Shown here: positions 26,406 to 35,661 of the stretch, piece by piece
Layout: each line of letters opens with the position of its first letter
Position numbering within the stretch: position 1 is the first letter of the stretch
Source of the DNA: Sphingobium sp. TCM1
Lineage (GTDB): Bacteria > Pseudomonadota > Alphaproteobacteria > Sphingomonadales > Sphingomonadaceae
Length of the DNA stretch: 64,000 nt
Direction: 5' to 3'
Assembly: GCF_001650725.1 (NCBI RefSeq)
Contig: NZ_LXVX01000018.1
Span: 1 to 64,000 of the forward strand
Notes under the pieces: model-generated
Databases searched by the model: none
What the model was told of the DNA's origin: nothing
What the model saw: only the letters and a program-made list of their open reading frames with translations
Made by a program: the position numbers and the translations under genes

Positions 26406-26428
26406 TATTGGGGAGGTTCGTCGGCGCT

Positions 26429-27379
26429 CTATACCACCGGCGTCAGCACTGGTTTACCTGCGAACCAGGCGTCGAGATTGGCCAGCACCAGGTCGGCCAT
26501 CGCCTTGCGCGTGTGGACGGTCGCGCTGCCCTGATGGGGTTGGAGCACGACATGGTCCATGGTCAGCAGCGCTTCCGGCACATGGGGTTCGTGGGCGAAC
26601 ACGTCGAGGCCGGCGCCGGCGATGCGCCGGTCGGCCAGCGCGGCGACCAGCGCCTCTTCGTCGATCACGCTGCCCCGGCTGATGTTGACGATGACGCCCT
26701 GCGGTCCCAGCGCGTCGAGCATGGCGGCGTCGACCAGTTTCGCCGCCTCCGGCCCGCCCGAGGTGGCGACGATGATGACATCGCTTTGCCGGGCGAAATC
26801 GAGCGGGTCGGCGACATAGCGATACGGCGCATCCTGCGCCTGCCGCCGGTTGTGGTAGAGGATTTCGCCCGCCTGCCGCTCCAGCCGCTCCGCGATGGCG
26901 CGGCCGATGCGGCCGAGGCCCAATATGCCGATGCGCGATCCCGTCACCCGGCCCGACAGGGGCGGCTTTTCGCCACGCGCCCAGCCGCCCGAGCGCACCA
27001 GCGCGTCATTGGCAGCAATGTTGCGGACCGTGGCATAGAGCAGGCCGACGGCGAGATCGGCGACATCGTCGGTCAGCACGTCGGGCGTGTTGGTGACGCG
27101 GATGCCCTTCATGCGGGCATGATCGACATCGACCTTGTCATAGCCGACCGAGAAAAGGCCGATGATCTCCAGCCCTGGCAATGCGTCCATGATGTCGGCC
27201 GGTGCGCCGACCGATCCGAAGCTGACCAGCGCCCGCGCATCGCGCACGGCCGGCGGCAGGGCGGCCGGATCGGCGTCGGCCGCTACGGCATGAACGGTGA
27301 AGCGACGCTCCAGTTCATCGTCCAGATAGGGGTAGAGGGGGCCATAGGCGACGATCGGCGGGCGTTCAGCATGGGTCAT
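26429..27379 (-). CDS. D-isomer-specific 2-hydroxyacid dehydrogenase (glyoxylate/hydroxypyruvate reductase-like)
   Basis: A 316-residue NAD(P)-dependent dehydrogenase. Rossmann loop GLGRIGRAI (about 155), catalytic Arg in VNISRGSVIDE, Glu in DVFAHEPHVPE and His in LQPHQGSAT form the family triad. The short N-terminal catalytic domain with SFGSVGAPAD and FSVGYDKVDVDH places it near the GRHPR/hydroxypyruvate reductase branch. An ATG three codons upstream (27388) is equally possible. It is divergent from metX with about 70 bases between starts, a position not usual for the metXW locus. Confidence 0.9.
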   Translation of the reverse strand: MTHAERPPIVAYGPLYPYLDDELERRFTVHAVAADADPAALPPAVRDARALVSFGSVGAPADIMDALPGLEIIGLFSVGYDKVDVDHARMKGIRVTNTPDVLTDDVADLAVGLLYATVRNIAANDALVRSGGWARGEKPPLSGRVTGSRIGILGLGRIGRAIAERLERQAGEILYHNRRQAQDAPYRYVADPLDFARQSDVIIVATSGGPEAAKLVDAAMLDALGPQGVIVNISRGSVIDEEALVAALADRRIAGAGLDVFAHEPHVPEALLTMDHVVLQPHQGSATVHTRKAMADLVLANLDAWFAGKPVLTPVV

Positions 27380-27388
27380 GCCGCCCAT

Positions 27389-27442
27389 CTAGGGACGATG
27401 CCGCTGATGCGCCAGATTGACAGAGTGGGACAGCGGTCCTAG
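27389..27442 (+). promoter_or_regulatory. Nested inverted repeats around a TTGACA element before metX
   Basis: Outer arms CTAGGG (27389-27394) and TCCTAG (27437-27442), inner arms CCGCTG (27401-27406) and CAGCGG (27431-27436). Inside lies TTGACA (27417-27422), a perfect -35, with TAGCCC 17 bases on as a possible -10. If used, transcription starts within a few bases of the metX ATG. It could be an operator or a short RNA structure; it does not match the SAM-II riboswitch. Confidence 0.4.
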
Positions 27443-27454
27443 CCCCGCTCCACC

Positions 27455-28591
27455 ATGGCCAGCGTCCCCTTGAGCGAAGACAGCCGTTTCGGCCTGCGTC
27501 GGCAGGCCCGCCTGACCGGACCATTGCGCCTGTCGAGCGGCGCGAGCCTGGGTCCGGTCGACATCGCCTATGAAACCTATGGCGCGATGAATGCGGACAA
27601 GTCCAACGTCATCCTGATCTGCCATGCGCTGACCGGCGACCAATATGTGGCGTCCGACCATCCCGTCACCGGCAAGCCCGGATGGTGGTGGCGGCTGGTG
27701 GGCGAGGGCAGGCCGGTCGATCCGGCGCGCCATTTCATCGTCTGTTCGAACGTCATCGGCAGCTGCATGGGATCGTCCGGGCCGGCGAGCGTCGATCCTG
27801 TGACCGGCGAGCCGCACGCCATGCGCTTCCCGGTGCTGACCATCGCCGACATGGTGCGGGCGCAAGCCGCGCTGCTCGATCATCTGGGCGTCGATCGCCT
27901 CTCCGCCGTCATCGGCGGGTCGATGGGCGGGATGCAGGCGCTGACCTGGCCCACGCTCTTCCCCGAGCGGGTCGAAAGCTGTGTCGTCATCGCCTCCACG
28001 GCGCGGCACAGCGCGCAGAATATCGCCTTTCACGAGGTCGGGCGGCAGGCGATCATGGCCGATCCCAACTGGCGCGGTGGCGATTATTATGCCGACGGAC
28101 AGGTGCCGAGCGCGGGCCTGGCGGTGGCGCGCATGGCGGCGCACATCACCTATCTGTCCGAAGCAGGGCTAACGGAGAAATTCGGGCGGCGCTTGCAGGG
28201 GCGGGACGCCAAGACCTTCGGCTTCGACGCGGATTTCCAGGTGGAAAGCTATCTGCGCCACCAGGGGCTGAGCTTCGTCGAGCGGTTCGATGCGAACTCC
28301 TATCTCTACATCACCCGCGCCATGGACTATTATGACATTGCCGAGGATCATGGCGGGTCGCTGGCGCGGGCCTTCTCCGCGAGCAAGGCGCGTTTCTGCC
28401 TGGTGAGCTTCGACACCGACTGGCTTTATCCCACGGCGGAATCGCGGATCATCGTCCATGCGCTGAACGCCAGCGGCGCGCAGGCCAGCTTCGTCGAACT
28501 GTCCAGCCCGTTCGGCCATGACGCCTTCCTGCTGGAATGTCCCGAACTCAACCGGGTGGTCGACGGATTCCTGCGGGGCGGGCGGGCATGA
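27455..28591 (+). CDS. metX: Homoserine O-acyltransferase MetX
   Basis: A 378-residue alpha/beta hydrolase that activates homoserine for methionine synthesis. Nucleophile Ser156 lies in GGSMGGMQ; Asp322 (FDTDWLYP) and His355 (GHDAFLLE) complete the triad. The N-terminal VDIAYETYG and CHALTGDQY (oxyanion region) are typical. Acetyl versus succinyl donor cannot be assigned safely, because MetX proteins of both kinds exist. There is no Shine-Dalgarno before the ATG, consistent with a leaderless message. metW follows with an ATGA overlap. Confidence 0.95.
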   Translation: MASVPLSEDSRFGLRRQARLTGPLRLSSGASLGPVDIAYETYGAMNADKSNVILICHALTGDQYVASDHPVTGKPGWWWRLVGEGRPVDPARHFIVCSNVIGSCMGSSGPASVDPVTGEPHAMRFPVLTIADMVRAQAALLDHLGVDRLSAVIGGSMGGMQALTWPTLFPERVESCVVIASTARHSAQNIAFHEVGRQAIMADPNWRGGDYYADGQVPSAGLAVARMAAHITYLSEAGLTEKFGRRLQGRDAKTFGFDADFQVESYLRHQGLSFVERFDANSYLYITRAMDYYDIAEDHGGSLARAFSASKARFCLVSFDTDWLYPTAESRIIVHALNASGAQASFVELSSPFGHDAFLLECPELNRVVDGFLRGGRA

Positions 28592-29181
28592 GCGAGACGC
28601 TAAGGCCGGACCTGGCCCTGATCGCGCGGACGGTGCGGCCGGGCGCGCGCGTGCTTGACGTGGGCTGTGGCGACGGCGCGCTGATGGCGGTGCTGCGCGA
28701 CCGGGCACAGGTCGACGCGCGCGGGCTGGAGATTGACGGGTCCAACGTCGCCGCCGCCGTGGGGCGCGGGCTGTCCGTGGTGCAGGGCGACGCGGACACC
28801 GACCTCATCTACTATCCCGACGCCAGTTTCGACTATGCGATATTGAGCCAGACGCTCCAGACGACGCGGCGGCCGGACAAGGTGGTGGAGGAATTGCTGC
28901 GCATCGGGGGGCAGGCGTTCGTGTCCTTCCCCAATTTCGCGCATTGGCGGGGGCGGCTGTCGCTGATGTGGGGCGGGCGGATGCCGGTGACGCGGCTGCT
29001 GCCCGATACCTGGTATGACACGCTCAACATCCACCATGTGACGGTCGACGATTTCCGCGCGCTGGTGAAGGAGCGCGGCTGGCATATCGACGGGCAGTGG
29101 TTCCTGAAGGGCGACCGGGAAACCACCCACGCCAATGCGAACCTGTTTGCCGAACATGCGGTGTTCCTGCTGCGCCGGTGA
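28588..29181 (+). CDS. metW: Methionine biosynthesis protein MetW
   Basis: A 197-residue class I methyltransferase-fold protein. Motif I is [12 protein letters not shown]; then [33 protein letters not shown] and [16 protein letters not shown], all diagnostic of MetW. MetW is required with MetX for homoserine acylation in several proteobacteria, probably as a complex. The start ATG overlaps the metX TGA (ATGA), so coupling is strong. It ends 10 bases before the convergent tamB stop. Confidence 0.94.
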   Translation: MSETLRPDLALIARTVRPGARVLDVGCGDGALMAVLRDRAQVDARGLEIDGSNVAAAVGRGLSVVQGDADTDLIYYPDASFDYAILSQTLQTTRRPDKVVEELLRIGGQAFVSFPNFAHWRGRLSLMWGGRMPVTRLLPDTWYDTLNIHHVTVDDFRALVKERGWHIDGQWFLKGDRETTHANANLFAEHAVFLLRR

Positions 29182-29191
29182 GCGCGACGGA

Positions 29192-32100
29192 TCAATAATC
29201 CTTCGAATAGCGCAGATTCGCCGACGACCCCGCATTGGTGCCGGTCTTCGACAGCAGACTGAGCGTCTTGGACAGGGCGATTTCCAGCTGGGTGGCGGTG
29301 AAGCCCTTGGAGTCGGTGATGACCTCCACATAGATATTGTTGGAGATATGCTGGCCGACCGCGAGGCTGGTGCCGCGCCCCGTCGCCTCGTCGCCGCCGA
29401 CGATGCCGATCCGGTCGAGGCCCGACGCGCCTTGCAGTTTGCCCATCGGATTGAGGCCGCCGCTGCCGCCGCGCAGGCCGTTGAGGGCCGCCGCCAGCTG
29501 GATCGCCTGGGTCGCAGACAGGTTGGCGACATTGTCGCCGAACAGGATGCGGGCGAGGATTTCGTCCTGCGGCAGGGTGGGCGTGGAGATGAAGCTGATG
29601 TCGGGCTGCTGCGCGCTGCCGGCGACCTGGATTCCCGCCGTGACCGTGTCGATCCGGGTTTCCGCCTTGATCGCCAGCGTGGGGTTCATCATCGGCCCGT
29701 TGAAGCTGATGACGCCCTGCGACAGGTCGAACTGGTGGCCCGAGAAGCTGTAGCGGCCGCGGATCACCTCGATCTTGCCGACCACACGCGGGGCTGCGGT
29801 GGTGCCGGTGACTCGCATGTTGGTCTTCCATTCGGAATCGAGGCCCATGCCGGTCACGTAGATTTCATTGTCGGCGCGCACGCGAATGTCGAGCTTCCAG
29901 TCGGCGGGCCTGGCGGCGGCCTGCCGCGCGGCGAGTCGCTGGTCGAGCGCGTCGCCGCCCGCGCCCTTGCGGCGGACGCCGGTCAGCTGGCGGATTTCGG
30001 TGCCACCCTGCCAGGCGACGCGATAGCGGGTTTCCGGCAGCGACAGGTCGCCCCGGATGAGGCCGCCACTTGCGGCGCTGTTGGTGATGTTGAGCGTGCC
30101 GCTGACCACGCTGGTGATCGCCTCGCTGCGGGCGAGGCGGGCGCGGTCGAGCTTCACGGCGATGTCCATCGGGAAGCCGCTGTCCGCCGCCAGCCCGACA
30201 TTGCCCGAGGCCTGCACCGTGCCGTCCCCGGCGCGGCCGGAGAAGTCGCGGATTTCCAGATGATCGTTGGTGAAGCGGCCATCCAGCTTCATCCGCGTCA
30301 GGCGGGTGCCGAACGTTTCATTTTCATAGGTGAGGGCATTGGCGCGGACCACGCCGTTGAGGCGCGGATCGCTCAACCGCCCGCTGAAGTCGGCGGCGAC
30401 GGCGAGGCCGCCCGTCAGCTGCTGGTCGGCGAGGCCGGCGAAGGAGAAGAGGACATCGGCCGGCCCGGCATAGCGGATGCCGCCGCCGAGCGGGGCGTTC
30501 TGCAACTGCCCGGCCCAGGTCGCGCCCGCGCCCGGAGGGGCCAGCGTGGCGACGAACCGGCCGAGCATCGTGTCGCCCTCGCGGATCAGGCCGCGCAGGT
30601 CGCCGCCCGCCGGGGACAGCTTGCCCTCGACGCTCATCGACACCGGGTCGGACACGGCGGTCAGGCTGGATCGGCGGAAGTCGCGGATCGCGAGGCGCGT
30701 GGTCGCGGTCGGGAAGGCGTTGCCGGTCTGTCGATAGTCGAGCGTGCCGGTCGCGCGCCCGCCGATGCCGAGGCCCGGCGCGGCGATGTTGGCGATGGCG
30801 AGGTCGAAATCCTTGAACCGCGCCTGCGCGCTGGTCGTGTCGCCGAAGCGGCCGGCGAGATCGACCTTGCCCTGCGGCAGCACGAGGGTTGCGGGGTCGA
30901 GGCGGTAGCCGGCCTGTTCGACGCGGATGATGGCGGGCTGGGCCAGTTTGAAGTCGATATTGGCGGCCTTACCCTGCAACGCCACGGCATAGAGGGTCGG
31001 ACGCAGCGCGGCATTGGCGGCGATCGAGAAGGGCACGCCGCTGGAGCCGTCGGCGACCAGCTGGGCGCGGCCACGCCCGCCCTGATAGTCGACGCGCGCC
31101 CGCGCCTTTCGCACCACATAGGCGCCATAGGCGGCGTTGGCGATCTGGGCATCGGCCCTGATCTGCGGCTGATCGGTCAGCAGCATGGAGGCGTTCACGA
31201 TCGCGCGGCCGATGACGATATCGGCCGCACCCGGTAGCTTCGCGTTGCTGGCGGTGGCGTTGACGTCCACGCCCTGCACCTTGCCCACCGCCGCCAGCCG
31301 GACCGCCCCGGTGATGCCGGAGCCGTTCATCGCCAGCTGCCCGGTATAGGGACCGGCGGCGCTCTGCTGGATGCGGCCGTTCATGTCGACCCCGGCGAAG
31401 CGCGCCTTCGTCACGTCGATGGTCAGCGGCCCTCTTGCGGTGCGGATCAGCAGATTGGCGAAGAAGGGACCATAGGGCGATCCGCCGGTCGCTTCGAGCC
31501 GGTAGCCCGCCGCCTCGCCATTCAGTTTCGCGACCACGTCGGTCAGCTGCACGCCGACATTGGGCCGCGCCGCGCGCAACACCGCTTGCGGCCGCTCCAT
31601 CGTGCCGCGCACGGTGAGCGCCAGCGGGCCATATTGGCGGGAGGACGCCGTGGCGTCGAAGGCGACCTGCCCGTCCGTGTCATAGCTGCCCGAGCCGCTG
31701 TGAATCGTGAAGTTGGGCGCGGCGCCCTTGAGGCTGGCGAGCGTGAACTTGCCTTCCGGCGTCATCCCGATGCGGCCGGACATGACCGCATTGCCGCCGA
31801 GGAAATCGCGGACCGAGGCATTGTCCCAACGCGCCGTTCGCACGCCAAAGCGCCCGCCAAGGCCGAATCCGCCTTTGGGTCCGGGGATCAGTTCGACGTC
31901 GGTGTTGAGGTTGACGATGCCTACGCCGTCGATCCGGTAGTCGTTGACCCGCCCTTTCAGCGCGCCGCGATAGAGGGCGTTGTCGATGTCGGCCAGGACG
32001 ATGGCGGTGGCGTCGATCTTGTCGCTGTCGATCTTCAGATTGTCGCTGATGAGCTTGCCCGCCGCATAGGCGAAGTCGCCCTTCACGCGGAGATTGCGGA

Positions 32101-33403
32101 GCAGGCCGCCCGCCGCCGCATTGAGGCCCGTCACGCGGGTCGCGGTGGCGTTCACCGGGATGCGGATGCGGTCCGCGTCGATCACCGCCCGGCCGCTGGC
32201 TTTCAGATTTTCGATGCCGGTCGCGTCGAAGGCGATGCTTTTCGCGCTGATGTCATAATCGATGAAGGGCGTCGCCATTGGGCCGTCGAGGATGACGGAG
32301 GCGCGCACGTCATTGCCCTTCACCTTCTCCATGATCGCGCCGGGCGTCAGCAGCGCGGCGTTGATCTTCAAGGCGCTGAACCGACTCTTGCCAAGGTCGA
32401 TCAGCCCCTGCGCGTCGGCGGCCATGGCGGGCGAACGCAGCGTGCCTTTCAGGTTCACGCGCCGCTCGTTGAGACCGGCGAACAGGTCGACGTCCAGTTG
32501 CGGCGCGGTCAGGCGGTCGACCGTGCCGGCAAGGACAAGACCGGGGCGGACCGGGCCTTTCGCCGTGAAATTGCCGTCGCGCGCGGCGAGCGCGATGTTC
32601 GCCAGCTCACCCCTGGGGGATGTCGCGACGATGCGGCCATCCCACGCCTGCCAGCTGCCCTTGCCGTCCAGCGTGGCGCTGAACCCGTCGGTCAGGCCCG
32701 ACATGGCGGCGATCACCCCGCCCTTGGGCGCGGTCAAGGTGCCGCTCATGGCCAGGCGATTCTGCGCGGGCACCGCGTCCAGCCGGGCTTGCAACCGGTC
32801 GCCGCTGTCGACCACGGCGTCGGCGGACAGGATGGCGCGGCCGTCCGAAATATGGGTGACGCCGTCGATCGCGATGGCGCGCTTCTGGCCGATCACGGGC
32901 TTTGCAAGGACGAAATTGCCGATCTTCATGCGGTCGACGTCGATGTCGAGGTCCGGCAGGATCGGCGCGTTGGGATCGCTCTCCACCACATTGAACTGCG
33001 GACTACGCGCCAGCACGACCAGCGGCGTTTCCAGCAGGCTGACCGAGATGTGGTTGTTGACGTAGCGGAAGGGCCGCCAGACGACATGCACCTGCGGGCT
33101 GACCGCGAACACGCCCTTGGGGTCGCGCAGCACGAGGTCGTGGATCACCATGTCGCTGTAGATCGACCCGTCGATCCGGCCGACCTCGATGTTCATCCCC
33201 GATTCGAGCTGGAGCGCCGCGATCTGGCGGATCAGGAAACGCTTGCCGGGCTGGGTGTCGAGGCCGAACAGCAGGCCCGCCGCCAGTACGACCAGAGCGA
33301 CCACCAGCCCGACCGCGCCGATCGCGATCGCCCGCCACAGTGGGCGCTTCTCGCGGATCACCACGGTGTCGGAAGCGGGGGGAGGGGTGTCGTCCTGCGC
33401 CAT
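29192..33403 (-). CDS. tamB: Translocation and assembly module subunit TamB (AsmA-like, DUF490)
   Basis: A 1403-residue inner-membrane-anchored periplasmic protein with one N-terminal TM helix (about 25-48) and a long beta-taco body of repeated short beta strands, forming a hydrophobic groove bridging the envelope. The C-terminal DUF490 domain shows ILARILFGDNVANLSATQAIQLA and ends SSANLRYSKDY. TamB works with TamA in inserting some outer-membrane proteins and in phospholipid transport. The ATG shares one base with the tamA stop (TGATG). Confidence 0.95.
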   Translation of the reverse strand: MAQDDTPPPASDTVVIREKRPLWRAIAIGAVGLVVALVVLAAGLLFGLDTQPGKRFLIRQIAALQLESGMNIEVGRIDGSIYSDMVIHDLVLRDPKGVFAVSPQVHVVWRPFRYVNNHISVSLLETPLVVLARSPQFNVVESDPNAPILPDLDIDVDRMKIGNFVLAKPVIGQKRAIAIDGVTHISDGRAILSADAVVDSGDRLQARLDAVPAQNRLAMSGTLTAPKGGVIAAMSGLTDGFSATLDGKGSWQAWDGRIVATSPRGELANIALAARDGNFTAKGPVRPGLVLAGTVDRLTAPQLDVDLFAGLNERRVNLKGTLRSPAMAADAQGLIDLGKSRFSALKINAALLTPGAIMEKVKGNDVRASVILDGPMATPFIDYDISAKSIAFDATGIENLKASGRAVIDADRIRIPVNATATRVTGLNAAAGGLLRNLRVKGDFAYAAGKLISDNLKIDSDKIDATAIVLADIDNALYRGALKGRVNDYRIDGVGIVNLNTDVELIPGPKGGFGLGGRFGVRTARWDNASVRDFLGGNAVMSGRIGMTPEGKFTLASLKGAAPNFTIHSGSGSYDTDGQVAFDATASSRQYGPLALTVRGTMERPQAVLRAARPNVGVQLTDVVAKLNGEAAGYRLEATGGSPYGPFFANLLIRTARGPLTIDVTKARFAGVDMNGRIQQSAAGPYTGQLAMNGSGITGAVRLAAVGKVQGVDVNATASNAKLPGAADIVIGRAIVNASMLLTDQPQIRADAQIANAAYGAYVVRKARARVDYQGGRGRAQLVADGSSGVPFSIAANAALRPTLYAVALQGKAANIDFKLAQPAIIRVEQAGYRLDPATLVLPQGKVDLAGRFGDTTSAQARFKDFDLAIANIAAPGLGIGGRATGTLDYRQTGNAFPTATTRLAIRDFRRSSLTAVSDPVSMSVEGKLSPAGGDLRGLIREGDTMLGRFVATLAPPGAGATWAGQLQNAPLGGGIRYAGPADVLFSFAGLADQQLTGGLAVAADFSGRLSDPRLNGVVRANALTYENETFGTRLTRMKLDGRFTNDHLEIRDFSGRAGDGTVQASGNVGLAADSGFPMDIAVKLDRARLARSEAITSVVSGTLNITNSAASGGLIRGDLSLPETRYRVAWQGGTEIRQLTGVRRKGAGGDALDQRLAARQAAARPADWKLDIRVRADNEIYVTGMGLDSEWKTNMRVTGTTAAPRVVGKIEVIRGRYSFSGHQFDLSQGVISFNGPMMNPTLAIKAETRIDTVTAGIQVAGSAQQPDISFISTPTLPQDEILARILFGDNVANLSATQAIQLAAALNGLRGGSGGLNPMGKLQGASGLDRIGIVGGDEATGRGTSLAVGQHISNNIYVEVITDSKGFTATQLEIALSKTLSLLSKTGTNAGSSANLRYSKDY

Positions 33404-35511
33404 CAGAAGGCCTGTCCGATGCCGATATAGAGCGCGAATTTGGATTCGCCCGGTTGCCGGTTGATCGGCATGGCGATGTCGGCGCGGAAGGGTCCGAAAT
33501 TGGTGTAGAAGCGGCCGCCCAGCCCGACGCCATAGCGCATGTCGGAAAATTGCGGGATCTGGCTTTCATAGACCTGCCCCGCATCGACGAAGGCGACGAC
33601 GCCATAATTGCCGAAGCGATAGCGGCCCTCGACCGCGAATTCATTGACCGACCGGCCGCCGATCGGGTCGGCGTTGACATCCTTCGGCCCCAGTTCCTGA
33701 TAGCCGAACCCGCGCACCGATCCGCCGCCGCCGGCATAGATGCGCCGCGACGGGGCGACATCGTCGCGGTCCACGCCGTTGATCGTGCCGAGCCGCGTGC
33801 GCGTCGCGATCACCAGGCTGTCGGACACGGGATAATAGCCGCTGAGGTCGAAGGTGCTGCGCACATAGGGCGAGAAATTGCCCTGCAACGATCCTTCCGG
33901 CGATACGCGCAGGCTGGCGCGGAAGCCGCTGGTGGGGTTGAGCAGGTCGTTGGAGCGGTCATAGCCGACCTGCACCGGCAGTGCGCCGATGAAATAGGTC
34001 CGCCGCGTTTTGTCCGCCGTCAGCAGATCGGTCACGACCTGTTCGTTGGTCAGCAATATTTCCGCGCCATAGCTGTAGGTCCAGCGTTTCTGGAAGATCG
34101 GCGTCGACTGGCGCGACCAGCCGATGTTGAGGCCTGCGGTATAGGCTTCATAGGCGTCGTAATTCTGGTGGTTGAGCGTGATGCCGGTCTGGAATGTCTT
34201 GTCGCGCTTGCCTGCGTTGGAGCGGCGGAAGGTTGCCGACGCGCCCTGCTCCTGCGTGCCCGCGACCGCGCCCAGGATCAGCGCGCCTTCGGGCGGGAAC
34301 AGATTGCGATGGGTCCATGTCCCTTCGGCGCGGAAGCCCTGGCCGGTGCCATAGCCTGCCTCGCCCGCAAGGGTGCGGGGCGGCCCGGCCTCCTGCTCGA
34401 CATGGAGGTCGACATATTCGGTGCCGTCCGGCGCGGCTTCGTTGGTGCGGACCGGATCGACCGCGACGCTGGCGAACAGGCCGGTCGCGACCAGCGCCTT
34501 GCGCAGATCATCGACCTTGCGGCTGTCATAGAGGTCGCCGGGCCGGTAGCGGCGGATCACCTCCATATGGTCGGCGCCGAACGCCTGTTTCGCGCCGCTG
34601 GTGGTGATCCGGCGGAAGCTGCCGCGCGGGCCGACCTCCACCGGGAGCGTATAGGCGCCGGTCACCGTCGCGGGATCGAGCAATATGTCGCGCTGGCCCA
34701 CTGTCGCGAAGGGATAGCCATTTTCGGGGAGTTTCAGCGCGACATTGGCTTCCGCGCCCTCGACATTGGCGGCGATGATGGGGTCGCCGGTCTGGAGCGG
34801 CAGGCTGTCGCGCACCAGCGTCGGCGGGACGGTGGGGGTTGCGGTGACGACGATGTCGCCGATCCGGTAGCGCTGGCCCGGCGTGACGGAGATCACCGCC
34901 TTGAGCGTGCCGTCGCCCGTCTGGTCGAGGCTGGCGAGCGCGGTCGCGTCATAATAGCCTTCCGACTGGAGCAGGCGCACCGCCAGCTTCTCGTCCTCCT
35001 GCGCCCGCGCCTGGACCATGGCGGCGGTGTCGGCCTTGCCATCGCCGTCGATCAGCGCGGATTCGGCGCGAAACTCGTCGCCCAGCCCGGTCTTGCCGAA
35101 GCCCTCGATGCTGGTCGCGTAGCGGATGTCGGGCAATTTGGCGGCGGGATCGTCATTCGCCGCCGCATTGGCCGGCACGGTGACGCTGTCGAGCGGCGGT
35201 AGCGGCTGGGCCAGTTCCCGTTCCTCGGCCGGCTCGGTCGCCGGAGGCAGGTCAGCGGGCGCGGTCGAGGCCTGCGGCATCTGCTGGTCGATCCAGCTGT
35301 CGATCGAGGGCAGGGGGGCGTTCGGGTCGGCGCCTTCGACGCCGGGCAGGCGCGCCTCGAACTGGTCGTCGGGCAGGATCGGCTCTTCGGGTTCGGATTG
35401 GGCCGGCGGGGATGGGGCGGGCGGTGTCTGCGCGACCAGCGGCAGGGGCGAGCCCGTCAGGAGGATCAGGCTCAACATGCGCCGGACATGATGTGCCTGC
35501 CGTCTGCTCAT
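33403..35511 (-). CDS. tamA: Translocation and assembly module subunit TamA (BamA/Omp85 family)
   Basis: A 702-residue outer-membrane protein. The N-terminal signal peptide (LSLILLTGSPLPLVAQ) is followed by about 100 Pro/Glu-rich residues, then POTRA domains (ATVGQRDILLDPATVTGAYTL region) and a C-terminal 16-strand barrel with the conserved GSVRGFGYQELGP (VRGF) motif and a terminal Phe. The Pro-rich insert before the first POTRA is longer than in enteric TamA. Operon with tamB. A second Met at codon 12 could be the start. Confidence 0.94.
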   Translation of the reverse strand: MSRRQAHHVRRMLSLILLTGSPLPLVAQTPPAPSPPAQSEPEEPILPDDQFEARLPGVEGADPNAPLPSIDSWIDQQMPQASTAPADLPPATEPAEERELAQPLPPLDSVTVPANAAANDDPAAKLPDIRYATSIEGFGKTGLGDEFRAESALIDGDGKADTAAMVQARAQEDEKLAVRLLQSEGYYDATALASLDQTGDGTLKAVISVTPGQRYRIGDIVVTATPTVPPTLVRDSLPLQTGDPIIAANVEGAEANVALKLPENGYPFATVGQRDILLDPATVTGAYTLPVEVGPRGSFRRITTSGAKQAFGADHMEVIRRYRPGDLYDSRKVDDLRKALVATGLFASVAVDPVRTNEAAPDGTEYVDLHVEQEAGPPRTLAGEAGYGTGQGFRAEGTWTHRNLFPPEGALILGAVAGTQEQGASATFRRSNAGKRDKTFQTGITLNHQNYDAYEAYTAGLNIGWSRQSTPIFQKRWTYSYGAEILLTNEQVVTDLLTADKTRRTYFIGALPVQVGYDRSNDLLNPTSGFRASLRVSPEGSLQGNFSPYVRSTFDLSGYYPVSDSLVIATRTRLGTINGVDRDDVAPSRRIYAGGGGSVRGFGYQELGPKDVNADPIGGRSVNEFAVEGRYRFGNYGVVAFVDAGQVYESQIPQFSDMRYGVGLGGRFYTNFGPFRADIAMPINRQPGESKFALYIGIGQAF

Positions 35512-35661
35512 ATGGTTGCGAAGCCCCTTTCGCCGCCAGCCATATAGAAGGCTCGCAAACTGGCAATACGCTCAAGGGGTTGCGGCGGTTCCCGCCGGAA
35601 GGGGATTTGCCGCGGCGGGCGGATGCTTCCCTCCGCGCGCGCCAGCGTCTAGAGCCGGTGC

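Noticed and set aside
27389..27454. SAM-II riboswitch before metX
   Set aside because: The gap is only 66 bases and lacks the pseudoknot core and A-rich loops of SAM-II; the repeats flank a promoter instead.
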